Source: Bacteroidota bacterium (GTDB lineage: Bacteria > Bacteroidota > Bacteroidia > J057 > JADKCL01). Taken from it: a stretch of 64,000 nt of DNA. A program made the translations under genes and the position numbers. The stretch covers positions 1 to 64,000 of the forward strand of contig JADKCL010000023.1 in assembly GCA_016718825.1 (NCBI GenBank), given 5' to 3'. Shown here piece by piece: positions 45,096 to 55,112 of the stretch (position 1 is the first letter of the stretch; every line of letters begins with the position of its first letter). The notes beneath the pieces were generated by a model. That model was not told where the DNA came from. It searched no databases and saw only the letters and a list, made by a program, of their open reading frames with translations.

Positions 45096-47675
45096 TCACC
45101 ACTTGATCACCCGCTCGACCCGGATACTTGCCCCCTGCGTCAGGCGGGCGAAATACAAACCGGCTGGCAGACCGTTCACCGCGATGGACTGTCGATCAAC
45201 CCCTTCCATCAGCGGATAATTCCCCACCACCCTGCCATTCAGGTCAATCAGTTCCAATAACGCAGGGCCATCAAGTGGCGCTCCAAAGTCCGCGATGAAT
45301 GCCGTACCTGTTACCGGATTTGGAATTACTTTGAAACGCCCGGCGGCTTGGACGGGTTCGTTGGCTACCACCAACGAGAAACACGTGCGATCCAACTGAT
45401 TTTGCCACCAATCCCGCATCACCGCCGTGGCATTTTTCAAGGCGCAAACGCTCTCCGTATGACTGCTGCCACGTGCAAAGGGAAAGAAAACATCATAGGA
45501 AATGCTTTCGTTTGGTTGCAGGAGAAAAGGACCCGAAGATTCGAGGAATTTTCGGTCAAATGGTGTATTCCCTGCAGTCAATTCAGACCAGCCAGACAAA
45601 AATCCTCCGCAAAATCCTTCGGTCGAAGGGTACATATAACCCGTCGTTGGCCCCGTGGCAGAACCCGGATAACCGTTTGATCCGTTGTTGACCAAAGGCT
45701 GACCGTCAACCCATCGGCCTTGAAGGTACGTGTAATATTCTTCAGGACGCTGCGCATTGCTGTTGAATGCCCCGAAGGTATTTTCAATCACCATCATGCT
45801 GTTCATCTCTTGAATTTGGCCGTTGGGAAGGATCGAGGCCCCCCATGCAGGCGGATTGACACCGTAATTTGCATCCATATTGTCGCCATTGTAGACAAAA
45901 GCGAGGCTCAGCGTGGAATCGCTTCCCACAAAATCATCATCATAACTGCCAAGGTCGACGTCAAGGTGAAAGCCCATATAGAGGTCGCTCCAAGCACTAT
46001 CACTGTAGTTGGAGATTTCATAGTGCAAGAAGGTAGCGTAATCGAGCGCGGTGTCGGGGCATGTGGTTTGGCTGCAATCAAAAGCATAGGCCATCGCCTC
46101 AATCTGCAAGCCCATCGGCAATCCCTTGCTTTCGTTGTGGACGCCTTGGTCATTAAAAACCCACCACAAGGCTTGGTCGCCGACAATGCAAGGATAGTCC
46201 CCATCGGCCTCGGGCCTGTACAAACCATCCAGGTTCACGTCCACAAAAGGCGCAAGGTTGCGGTCTTCCCCGTCGACCACCGAACCATGTGCAGGCCAGG
46301 ATTCGATGTCGGGATACCGTGAAAAATCGACCGCATTGGCAAGAAAATCGGCTCTGAACTGGTCAATTTCGGATCTGTTCAATTTCCAAACGTACTGCCA
46401 TTTCGCTTTGGGTTGCGTTTTTTTCTTCCAATTCACCAATTGCATCGAGGTCGATGAGTCATAACCGACAACAACAGTTTCACTGTCGAGCAGCACGGCC
46501 TGCGGACCTGCGAGTTCGATACGCAATGCTTCCGATTGCAGGCTGTTAAGGTCAATTACGCTGACCATTCCTGTCATGGGACCATTGTCGCGCTGGGCGA
46601 CAAAAACCTTGTCTGGCGCCACGAGGACAGCATTCTGCAGAAGGGACACCTTGGGCAAATGTGGCCCGAGCGCCATTGTATCGGCGACAGGATCATAAAT
46701 TTCACAGACCGTATTGGAGATGCTGCCGCCAAGAATCAGATAGTTTCCGTTGGGAAGCGTCACCACCGAGGGGCTGTTACGGGGTACAGCCAAATCCGGA
46801 CCTGGAAACCAATACAAAAGGCTGTCACTAAAATACTGCGTTCTGAACGTCGCCCCGGTGCCATTCAGACTCGACCCACCTCCAAATACGTGTACATTCC
46901 CGTTGGGCAACCTGACGGCAGCATGCTTGACACGAGGATAAAGCATATCCGGAACCGCCACACTTGTGTTGTTGGAAGGATCAAACAGTTCGCAACTGAC
47001 CACACCTGCAAGCAGTACCTTGCCATTTTGCATTTGTGTCGCCGAGGATTCCTTGTGAAACCAAATCAATGTGGGACCTACCGTGAAATTGTAGTTCACC
47101 GTATCCATGTACAAAACAGGATTTTTGTTGGGGTAGAGATTGTCCCCATAGAACATGACCCGGCCATCGGCCAATTCGATCGCATCAAGCCATGAACGCA
47201 GTGCTGGCAAAGGCCTTACAAGTACCTGCGCGGTTTGAGGATCATAGACATGAACCTCCGCCGAATCGAGCAAGAGAATTTTCCCGTTACTGAGTCTTTT
47301 CAGCCCATTCCGAAACATGGGTGCCATCAAGCTGGTTTCTCCATCGCAGGTAAATGAAGTCTGACGACGAATCGGACCGGAATAATAATCGGGCCCGTAT
47401 TGCCGGTAGGTTGCGGCGGCCACGTGCAGTTGCCCGATTGGAGATTGCCCTCCGATCCAGAAAGCCGACGCAAACACCGGAGAAGTTTGACTCGCTTTCG
47501 GAACAAAATAGGCCGCATTCGCATTCCGATCCCAGAAATGATCCGTCGTATTATTGAAACTGGCTTCGACTTGATTTACATCGAGGCTGTGATAGGTGTT
47601 GGGAAGGCACTGGGATTTGACAACGAATAAGTTGCAAGCAAGAATCAGCAGGAGAACGTATCGACGCATCAGCAT
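45096..47675 (-). CDS. Kelch-like T9SS surface protein, paralog B2
   Basis: This 859-residue paralog of B1 has the same order: signal peptide ending VKSQ, CLPNTYHSLDVNQVEA, AFWIGGQSPIGQLHVAAATY, Kelch-like repeats (RLPNGNVHVFGGGSSLNG, TLPNGNYLILGGSISNTVCE), DVNLDGLYRPEADGDYPC, GDQALWWVFNDQG and FLHYEISNYSD. The sorting domain is FKVIPNPVTGTAFIADFG ... AGLYFARLTQG. It is closer to B3 than to B1 throughout. Upstream spacer is 211 bases. It probably forms part of a gene family that varies surface chemistry. Confidence 0.82.
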   Translation of the reverse strand: MLMRRYVLLLILACNLFVVKSQCLPNTYHSLDVNQVEASFNNTTDHFWDRNANAAYFVPKASQTSPVFASAFWIGGQSPIGQLHVAAATYRQYGPDYYSGPIRRQTSFTCDGETSLMAPMFRNGLKRLSNGKILLLDSAEVHVYDPQTAQVLVRPLPALRSWLDAIELADGRVMFYGDNLYPNKNPVLYMDTVNYNFTVGPTLIWFHKESSATQMQNGKVLLAGVVSCELFDPSNNTSVAVPDMLYPRVKHAAVRLPNGNVHVFGGGSSLNGTGATFRTQYFSDSLLYWFPGPDLAVPRNSPSVVTLPNGNYLILGGSISNTVCEIYDPVADTMALGPHLPKVSLLQNAVLVAPDKVFVAQRDNGPMTGMVSVIDLNSLQSEALRIELAGPQAVLLDSETVVVGYDSSTSMQLVNWKKKTQPKAKWQYVWKLNRSEIDQFRADFLANAVDFSRYPDIESWPAHGSVVDGEDRNLAPFVDVNLDGLYRPEADGDYPCIVGDQALWWVFNDQGVHNESKGLPMGLQIEAMAYAFDCSQTTCPDTALDYATFLHYEISNYSDSAWSDLYMGFHLDVDLGSYDDDFVGSDSTLSLAFVYNGDNMDANYGVNPPAWGASILPNGQIQEMNSMMVIENTFGAFNSNAQRPEEYYTYLQGRWVDGQPLVNNGSNGYPGSATGPTTGYMYPSTEGFCGGFLSGWSELTAGNTPFDRKFLESSGPFLLQPNESISYDVFFPFARGSSHTESVCALKNATAVMRDWWQNQLDRTCFSLVVANEPVQAAGRFKVIPNPVTGTAFIADFGAPLDGPALLELIDLNGRVVGNYPLMEGVDRQSIAVNGLPAGLYFARLTQGASIRVERVIKW

Positions 47676-47886
47676 TTGTGGTAATCAAATTCAAGTTACC
47701 AATTTCCAACAATAATGAGGACAACACCATGCTAAAAATCCGCATTCAGTGACATACTTGCAAAACAGGCGTAAGCCTCAATGGAAATCTTCGAAATCAG
47801 ATTGGCCAATCCCTTACCCTACGTTGATTTCCTCTTTTCCGTGACTTTTGGCACGTTGGCACACCAACGATTCAATGCCGCAAAAT

Positions 47887-50462
47887 TTACCAGATGAGCA
47901 CCCGCTGGACAATTTGGTCCGTCCCTTTTCTGAGGCGGGCGAGGTAAACGCCTGCAGGTAGCCCTTCGACGGCGATCAACTGCCGATCAGCACCCTCATT
48001 CAGCCTCATCGATCGAACCACTCTCCCGTTCAAATCCATCAGGTCCAATTCGGCGGCAGCATCGAGTGCAATTCCAAAGTCTGCGAGGAATTCACTTCCG
48101 GTGACAGGATTTGGGATCACCTTGAAACCAGCCTTCGGTAGTTCGGGTTCATTTCCCACAACAATTGAAAAACAACTGCGGTCCAATTGGTTTTGCCACC
48201 AGGTTTGGATCGTTGCCGTGGCATCCTTGAGTGCGCAGACACTTTGGGTATGGCTGCTGTCTCGTGCAAAGGGATAAAACACGTCATACTGAATGCTTTG
48301 CCCCGGTTGCAGCGAAAAGGGACCCGATGACTGTAGAAATCTACGATCACCCGGCACCGAGGCTGCCGTCAGCTCGGACCATCCGGTCAAAAATCCGCCG
48401 CAAAATCCTTGTGTGGAGGAATACATGAAATTGGTGCGCGGCCCGGAGGCAGAGCCTTGATGCCCATTGCTGCCGTTATTGACAAGGTGTGTGCTGTCGA
48501 GCCATTCCGCCCGTAGGTAATTGTAATAGTGTGCCGGAGTCGAGGGATTGCTGTTGAAGGCTCCGAATGTATTTTCAATGGACATGAGGCTCGACATATT
48601 GGGCAATTGGCCGTTGGGAAGTACAGCTACGCCCCAAGCAGGCGGAGCAACACCATAACTGGCGTCAGCGTTGTCACCGTTGAAGCCAAATGCGAGGTTC
48701 AAGCTGGAGTCGGAGCCAACGAAATCATCAAATAAGCTGCCGAGGTCGATATCATAGTATTGACCAAGAAACATATCGCTCCAAGCTGTATCACTGTGAT
48801 TCGTGATCTCATAGTGGAGGAAAGTTGCATACTCAAGAGAGGTGTCGGGGCAGGTCGTCTGATTGCAGTCGAAGGCATAGGCCATGGCTTCGATTTGGAG
48901 CCCCATCGGCAAACCACCGCTCTCGAGGTGCGAACCTTGGTCATTAAAAACCCACCAAAGTGCTTGATCGCCAACAATGCAAGGATAGTCACCATCGGAA
49001 GCAGGAAGGTATAAGCCATCCATATTCACATCCACAAACGGTGCAAGGTTGCGGTCTTCCCCATCGCTGACGGATCCATGTGCCGGCCATGTTTCGATAT
49101 GCGGATAGCGCTCGAAATCAACCGCATTGGCGAGGAAATCCGCCTTGAATTGATCGATTTCTGCACGGCTCACTTTCCAGATATATTGCCAACGCGCATT
49201 GGGCTGCAAACTGTTGCGCCATTTCACCGACTGCATTCCCGTTGAGTTGTTGTATCCCACGGCAACGGTTTCGCTATCTATCAAGCAGACCTGAGGTCCC
49301 ATTGTTTCTATGCGCACGGGTTCCAACTGCATGGAATTCAAATCCAAGAGGCTCAAGATCCATGTCTCCGGTATGATTCCGTACTGTGCCATCAAGACCT
49401 TGTCGTTGGACACCAAAACAGCGTTGGCGATATTGTCAGCTTTGGGCAGTACAACACTGGGCGTGATCAAATTCGTCAACGGGTCAAACAGCTCACACCG
49501 GGCATCGGTGGTGGAGCCGCCTGCGATCAAAACGGTCCCATTGGGCAACAAAACCGCTGCCGGGCTGTTGCGGCCAATTGCCATATCAGGGCCGGGAAAC
49601 CAATAACCGAGGCTGTCGTCAAAGTACTGCGTGCGCAAAGTCAGTCCAGTCCCGTTGATCGTCAATCCGCCACCAAAGGCATGAACGTCGCCATTGGGGA
49701 GCCGAACCGCAGCATGTTTCATCCGTGCATACAGCATATCAGGTACTGCAGTACTTGTATTGTTCACGGGATCAAACAATTCGCAGCCAATCACCCCCGC
49801 CAGCAAAACTTTGCCGCTGAGTAGGAGCGTCGCCGAGGATTCCTTGTGAAACCAAACCAAAGTCGGCCCGACCGTAAGGTTGTAGTTGACAGTATCCAAA
49901 AGAAAGACAGGGTTTTTATTGGGATAGCTGTCGTCACCGAATAGCAGAATCCGTCCGTCGGCAAGTTCGACGGCATCCATCCACAGGTCGCGTCTGCGGA
50001 AGCGGCCTGACCAAGGATTGTGCCGTGAGCGGATCGTAAATCACAACCTCCAAAGAATCAAGCATCAACAACTTTCCATTACTGAGTTGTTTCAGCCCTT
50101 TGCGAAACATTGGAGCTGCCAACGCAACGCTGCCATCGCAGGTGTAGGCATTGGGGTAACGCATCGGTCCGGAAAAGTATTCCGGAATCTTGTTGCCGAT
50201 AGGAAGAAGCCGCCAAATGCAATTGCCCCTGTGGTGACAGCCCGCCGATCCAAAGTCCCCCTGCGAAAACAGGGGAAGTACCATTAGCCTTCGGAGTAAA
50301 GTAGGTGGATAGCAGCTGCTTGTTGTAAAAGATAGCGCCCGAATTGTTGAAGCCGGCTTCCACTTTGTTCACATCCAAGACTTGATTGGCATTGGAGAGG
50401 CATTGGGCTCCGGCTGAAATCGCAAAAAGCACAAGGAAGGCAAACGTAGACAGGTAACGCAT
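47887..50462 (-). pseudogene. Kelch-like T9SS surface protein, paralog B3, frameshifted
   Basis: The N-terminal frame (50462-50190) reads MRYLSTFAFLVLFAISAGAQ, CLSNANQVLDVNKVEAGFNN, GLWIGGLSPQGQLHLAASSY. Near 50190 one indel shifts it to EYFSGPMRYPNAYTCDGS, and near 49990 another moves it to the long frame 49980-47887, which starts DAVELADGRILLFGDD. The rest is intact, with Kelch-like repeats, DVNMDGLYLPASDGDYPC, GDQALWWVFNDQG and the T9SS domain (FKVIPNPVTGSEFLADFG). Corrected length is about 857 residues. The two indels lie within 200 bases of each other, and both positions are conserved and coding in B2. Confidence 0.8.
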
Positions 50463-50599
50463 AAAAGGATGTATTCAAAGCCAAATGCATGCGATAAATA
50501 TAGCTGTTCAACTACTTAGGTTTACAGCTCAAATCAGCCTTCGCATTACTTGATTTCGCTTGGAGGATGGACCTGACCCATCGTGCGACCGTTCAGGAA

Positions 50600-51784
50600 T
50601 CAGAGGCGAATCAGAATCTCAGCCGCCTTTTCCAAAGTCGAATTTTCCTTGGCGAAACAGAATCTGAGCACCTTGTTGTCTTCTCCACTATGGTAAAAAA
50701 CTGAAACGGGAATCGTGGCGACGCCTTTTTCAACGGTCAACCATTCTGCGAAGGACTTGTCTCCCTTTTTACTGATCTGATCGTATTTCATCAACTGAAA
50801 ATACGTCCCTTTGCTCGTCAACGGCTCGAATCTGCTCTGCTTCATCAGATCGAGGAAATAATCGCGTTTGGTCTGGTAGAAATTGCGAAGCTCCAAAATG
50901 TGCGACCGATCCTTCATATATTCAGCAATGGCCCATTGGAAGGGAGTCGAAGTGCTGAACGTGACAAACTGATGGATCTTTCTGAATTCTTTGCTCAGAT
51001 GCTCAGGAGCAATGCAATACCCTACTTTCCATCCCGTAGCGTGAAATGTCTTGCCAAAGGAGGAAACCACGAAGCTACGCTTTGCAAGGTCCTTGTGGCG
51101 CAAGATGCTCTGATGGTCAGCTCCATCAAAAATAATGTGCTCATAGACTTCGTCACTGAGGATCACAATCGGATTGGCTTGAACGATTTTGGCTAGCTCG
51201 GCAAGGTCTGCAGCATCTAAAGTACTGCCCGTCGGGTTATGCGGCGAATTCAAAATGATCATGCGCGTGCGCGAGCTCACACGCTTTTTGACATTCTGCC
51301 AATTGATCTTGTAGTCGGGAAAATCCAATGGCACATAGATAGGTACGCCGCCAAATAGTTCGATCACCGGCACATAAGAGTCATAGCAAGGCTCGAAGAC
51401 AATGACTTCATCTCCTTCGCTGATGGTGGCAGCAATCGCACAGAAAAGTGCCTCTGTCCCGCCCGATGTCACGGTGACTTCCGACTCGGGATTTACCTCG
51501 ATCCCGTAACATTCCGTGGCAAGCGCGGAAATCTGTTCACGCAATGCTGGCAAACCTGTGGCGGCAGTATATTGGTTGAAGCCCTTGGCCATGGCCTCTG
51601 TCACCAACGACTTCATGCGTGGATCCATTGAAAAATCCGGAAAACCTTGGGACAGGTTGATCGCTCCATGCGCATTCGCCAGTGCAGACATCACCGAAAA
51701 GATCGATGTTCCGACCGATGGAAGCTTGGATTCGATTGCCACTTTGATCATAGAGGATGCACTAAATTCTTGATAATCAACCAA
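50600..51784 (-). CDS. Methionine-type PLP aminotransferase (class I/II)
   Basis: This protein of 394 residues (383 if the ATG at 51751 is used) is a fold-type I PLP enzyme. It has INLSQGFPDF near the start, NQYTAATGLPALREQI, VTSGGTEALFCAIAA, ILNSPHNPTG, VILSDEVYEHI, and the PLP Lys in SSFGKTFHATGWKVGY, with final LRFCFAKE containing the substrate Arg. These match methionine aminotransferase (YbdL/MtnE-like) rather than aspartate aminotransferase. It probably makes methionine from 2-keto-4-methylthiobutyrate or converts methionine and aromatic amino acids. It stands alone between the surface protein array and the OmpA/TPR gene. Confidence 0.85.
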   Translation of the reverse strand: MVDYQEFSASSMIKVAIESKLPSVGTSIFSVMSALANAHGAINLSQGFPDFSMDPRMKSLVTEAMAKGFNQYTAATGLPALREQISALATECYGIEVNPESEVTVTSGGTEALFCAIAATISEGDEVIVFEPCYDSYVPVIELFGGVPIYVPLDFPDYKINWQNVKKRVSSRTRMIILNSPHNPTGSTLDAADLAELAKIVQANPIVILSDEVYEHIIFDGADHQSILRHKDLAKRSFVVSSFGKTFHATGWKVGYCIAPEHLSKEFRKIHQFVTFSTSTPFQWAIAEYMKDRSHILELRNFYQTKRDYFLDLMKQSRFEPLTSKGTYFQLMKYDQISKKGDKSFAEWLTVEKGVATIPVSVFYHSGEDNKVLRFCFAKENSTLEKAAEILIRL

Positions 51785-51906
51785 TAACAGCCATCAACGA
51801 TGAAATTTTAGTGCCCTATTTAGCCAGTGACCACTAATTAGTCCACCTTTCACAGACTGAGGCGCAAAAATAAGGGCCTTTATTCATTCTCTGAATATTT
51901 TTTTTA

Positions 51907-51914
51907 TACCTTTG
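51907..51914 (+). promoter_or_regulatory. Bacteroidota -7 box (TACCTTTG) before the OmpA/TPR gene
   Basis: An exact TAnnTTTG octamer following a T tract, 44 bases before the ATG at 51958. No TTTG at -33 was found. Confidence 0.45.
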
Positions 51915-51957
51915 TGCCCAGTGAAATCCGATCAGTGACTATCGTTAATCCACACCA

Positions 51958-53916
51958 ATGAAGAATTTTTTCTCGCTCAATCTGGGCAATAGGAGCTCCA
52001 TGCTGTTCTTGGGGGCCTTTGTAGTTCTCGCATTCAGCGCATGTACACCTGAAGGTGTCATCAACAAGACAAAATACAACGGCGAAAAAATCACCAACAC
52101 CTGCGATTCCTTCAAAGAGGAAATCCAAGGCATTGTGAGCGCCAACAGCAATTCGGCAAAACTCGTTGTTGCCGAGGAAGACAATTCCGACATCGATTAT
52201 TACTATCTTGAGCCTGCTCAGTACGAATTGAAAGACGGATTTTTGAATTTCCGCCTTGCAGGAGACCTGGAATATGAAAAGTACCTGACCAAAGGTATCG
52301 CCATCACCATTAAAGGCTCCTACAACTCGCTCGACCACCTCAACAGCCTTGAGAAGTCGGCAAGTGGCGAAGTTGGTACGCTCATGATTGACCGTGCCTT
52401 CTATGACGCCAATAAGGAGCCTGTCTTCATGTACAAAATGCCATTGACGGCAGATATCAAGGACTTGAATGGCAAGCAAATCAAGCTTTCCTTCATGGTT
52501 GCCAAATACAAAAAAGGCAAACTGAAGAAAATCCTTTGCAACAGCCAAGAAGTTCCACTCGGCCCGATCACTCCTGCATGCTGTACGTTCCAGCCTTGGG
52601 ACGGTGCCGATGTACAGTCTGTGATCGCACTTCCCGATGTCAAAATTGACGACGAAAACTACAAATACCGTGGCTTCACCGGCACGTTGGATCTGATTTT
52701 CCCTGAAAACTCGGTGAAGTTCGATCAGAATCTGCTCACGACTGCGATCAAGGACTATATCAACCGCTACACTTCAGTAGGGTACAAAGTAACGAGCATC
52801 AACCTCGAAGGTTGGGCTTCCTTGGGTGGTAAAGAAGAGCGCAACCAAGAGCTCTCCGAGCGCCGCGCCAAGGCAGTGTATGATGACTTGAACAAGTCTC
52901 TCGCAGACAGCACGGTCGAAATGACCTCCGGCGGCCGCGGCGAAGACTGGAACCGCTTGACCCTTCTCACCAAAGCCTCCGCCCTCAACGGCGAAGAGCA
53001 GCAGGCCGTGTTGAACATCGCCAACGGTGCAGGCACCAATGACGAGAAGGAAGCTGAAATGCGCAAATTGTCCTTCTGGAAGAAATTGGTTGATGAAGTG
53101 ATCGTCAATACCCGTCACACCTTTGTGACCTTCAAGTTTGACTACGCTCCCGACAAAATGTGGGTGGAGTACTATCCAAGCCAAATGCCTGTGATCAGCG
53201 ACGAATTGGTGCGTGTCGCCAATGAAACGATGACCATTGGTGCCTACAAAGAAGGTGGCGACCTGAAAAAAGGCATGCGTGTATTGGACATCTTGATTGG
53301 CAACAACAAGAAGCCCAACCTTTTTGCAATGCGCTCGACCTACCAATTCGGCAGTAACGAATTCTTGGCAGCGATCAAAGACATCGACGACGCGCTTGCA
53401 TTGGATCAAAACAATATCCAATACGCCTTGGCTGCTTTGGCTTACAAAACCAAGTATGCCAACAACTACACCTTGGATCAACGCATGGAAATGATGGATC
53501 AGTACAACGACTACGCTGTGCGTTATCCAGACAACAAGAGCTTGTATTTCAACCGTGCGGTAATGATGGACAAAATCGGTTACATCTCCGGCGCATTGGC
53601 TGAATACAACGATCTCCTCGAAGGAGGCTCTGCAACCGCAGCCAACCTCAACAACCGCGGTGTCGCGAAGTTGAAGACCATGCGCACGACTGAAGCTGAA
53701 GCCGATTTCATGGCAGCATTGGACAAAGACAACACACTTGCTGTTGCTTACTACAACTTGTCCTTGATCTACGCCTACCGTGGCCTTTCTGCGAAGACCG
53801 TCGAACACCTTCAAAAGGCGATCGACCGCGATCCAACTTTGAAAAGCCGTGTTTCCTCCAACCCTGCTTTTGCAGTGATGAAGGCCAACCCTGAATTCGC
53901 AAAGTTCCTCCGCTAA
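51958..53916 (+). CDS. Outer-membrane lipoprotein with OmpA-like domain and TPR repeats
   Basis: This 652-residue protein has a lipoprotein signal (MLFLGAFVVLAFSAC, Cys at about 29). Residues 30-235 hold a beta-rich domain of unknown type. Residues about 240-330 look like an OmpA C-terminal domain (LDLIFPENSVKFDQN, INLEGWASLGGKEERNQELS, ERRAKAVYDDL). Residues about 430-640 have TPR-like helices (NEFLAAIKDIDDALALDQNN, LYFNRAVMMDKIGYISGALA, NLNNRGVAKLKTMRTTEAEA). The layout resembles PorE/PorP-associated OmpA-type lipoproteins, which fix T9SS or gliding parts to peptidoglycan; that link is inference. A strong terminator follows. Confidence 0.75.
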   Translation: MKNFFSLNLGNRSSMLFLGAFVVLAFSACTPEGVINKTKYNGEKITNTCDSFKEEIQGIVSANSNSAKLVVAEEDNSDIDYYYLEPAQYELKDGFLNFRLAGDLEYEKYLTKGIAITIKGSYNSLDHLNSLEKSASGEVGTLMIDRAFYDANKEPVFMYKMPLTADIKDLNGKQIKLSFMVAKYKKGKLKKILCNSQEVPLGPITPACCTFQPWDGADVQSVIALPDVKIDDENYKYRGFTGTLDLIFPENSVKFDQNLLTTAIKDYINRYTSVGYKVTSINLEGWASLGGKEERNQELSERRAKAVYDDLNKSLADSTVEMTSGGRGEDWNRLTLLTKASALNGEEQQAVLNIANGAGTNDEKEAEMRKLSFWKKLVDEVIVNTRHTFVTFKFDYAPDKMWVEYYPSQMPVISDELVRVANETMTIGAYKEGGDLKKGMRVLDILIGNNKKPNLFAMRSTYQFGSNEFLAAIKDIDDALALDQNNIQYALAALAYKTKYANNYTLDQRMEMMDQYNDYAVRYPDNKSLYFNRAVMMDKIGYISGALAEYNDLLEGGSATAANLNNRGVAKLKTMRTTEAEADFMAALDKDNTLAVAYYNLSLIYAYRGLSAKTVEHLQKAIDRDPTLKSRVSSNPAFAVMKANPEFAKFLR

Positions 53917-53934
53917 TCGCGGAAATGAAGATTC

Positions 53935-53968
53935 AAAAAAGGCTCTGCTGCGGCAGAGCCTTTTTTTT
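53935..53968 (+). terminator. Intrinsic terminator
   Basis: A perfect 8-bp stem (GGCTCTGC with GCAGAGCC, TGCG loop) is flanked by six A and eight T. It lies 19 bases after the OmpA/TPR stop codon and 38 bases before dinB. Confidence 0.92.
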
Positions 53969-54005
53969 GTCCTCCATTCAGGGATCACTGCTAACTTCGA
54001 AAACA

Positions 54006-55112
54006 ATGCGCAAGATCATTCACATCGACATGGACGCATTTTTTGCTTCCGTGGAACAACGGGACGATCCATCGTTGAAAGGTTTGGCGATTGCAGTCGG
54101 GGGCAGTCCCAGCGGTCGAGGAGTCGTGATGACTGCAAGCTATGAGGCACGCAAATTTGGCGTCAAGTCCGCCATGTCCTCAATGACTGCACAGCGGCTT
54201 TGTCCGAACTTGATCTTTGTGCGCCCGCGCATGGAAGCCTACAAGTTGGCAAGCCAACAGATTCGAGACATCTTTTACCGCCATACGGACCTCGTGGAGC
54301 CGCTTTCCCTCGACGAAGCCTATCTCGATGTGACGGAAAACAAATCGGGAAACCCATCGGCGATTGCGATTGCCAGAGAAATCAAAGCAAGCATCCTGCT
54401 TGAAACCGGGCTCACAGCCTCGGCGGGCGTTTCATTCAACAAGTTCCTGGCCAAAATGGCGAGCGGACACCACAAACCCAATGGCCTCAATTACATCTCT
54501 CCAGAAATCGCCCAAACGTTCATCGACGCGCTGCCTATTCACAAATTCCACGGGATTGGAGAAAAAACCGCGGAAAAAATGAAGGCACTCGGCATTCATT
54601 CCGGCGCCGATTTGCGTAACCAAGATTTGAAATTCTTAACGCGGAATTTCGGAAAAATGGGCGACTACTTTCATCAGATCTCTCATGGGATTGACGGGCG
54701 TGCAGTTGTGCCAGACCGGCTGACCAAATCCGTCAGTGTGGAAGATACGTTTGCCGAGGATGTTGATGACTTTGCGATTTTGGACGATGAGATTGATCGG
54801 CTTGCTTCCCTCTTACAACAACGTTTTGAAAAGTATGCGCTTTTTGGCCGAACGCTGACGTTGAAGGTGAAATTTGCCGATTTCCAGCAAATCAGCCGAA
54901 GCGAGAGTCGAAATCAGCCATTCCGATCGGAAAGCGAGATTGCTGCCTGTGCGAAGTTGCTTTTACGGAAAACAGAGGTCAACGTGAAGAAGGCAAGATT
55001 GCTCGGGATTGGTGTTTCCAATTTTGGCCAGGACCAAAAACCGAAACCCTTTGACGGGCAGCTATACATCCAGTTTAACGACCAAGATTGTCTGGGAATG
55101 CCCACATTCTAG
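54006..55112 (+). CDS. dinB: DNA polymerase IV (Y family)
   Basis: This 368-residue protein is an error-prone translesion polymerase. The palm residues are in IIHIDMDAFFASVEQ (N-terminus) and VEPLSLDEAYLDVTEN (about 98-113). Other family blocks are ARKFGVKSAMSSMTAQRLCP, GVSFNKFLAKMAS, and the helix-hairpin-helix IHKFHGIGEKTAEKMKALGI. The little-finger domain ends RLLGIGVSNF. ATG 54006 is the normal start; the upstream in-frame codons cross the terminator. TAACTTCG ends seven bases before the start, so a very short leader is possible. Its TAG stop is shared with the stop of the convergent methyltransferase in a CTAG palindrome. Confidence 0.94.
   Translation: MRKIIHIDMDAFFASVEQRDDPSLKGLAIAVGGSPSGRGVVMTASYEARKFGVKSAMSSMTAQRLCPNLIFVRPRMEAYKLASQQIRDIFYRHTDLVEPLSLDEAYLDVTENKSGNPSAIAIAREIKASILLETGLTASAGVSFNKFLAKMASGHHKPNGLNYISPEIAQTFIDALPIHKFHGIGEKTAEKMKALGIHSGADLRNQDLKFLTRNFGKMGDYFHQISHGIDGRAVVPDRLTKSVSVEDTFAEDVDDFAILDDEIDRLASLLQQRFEKYALFGRTLTLKVKFADFQQISRSESRNQPFRSESEIAACAKLLLRKTEVNVKKARLLGIGVSNFGQDQKPKPFDGQLYIQFNDQDCLGMPTF

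Noticed and set aside
52774..54006. 410-codon open frame on the minus strand opposite the OmpA/TPR gene
   Set aside because: Antisense shadow; crosses a strong terminator and lacks domain-like sequence.
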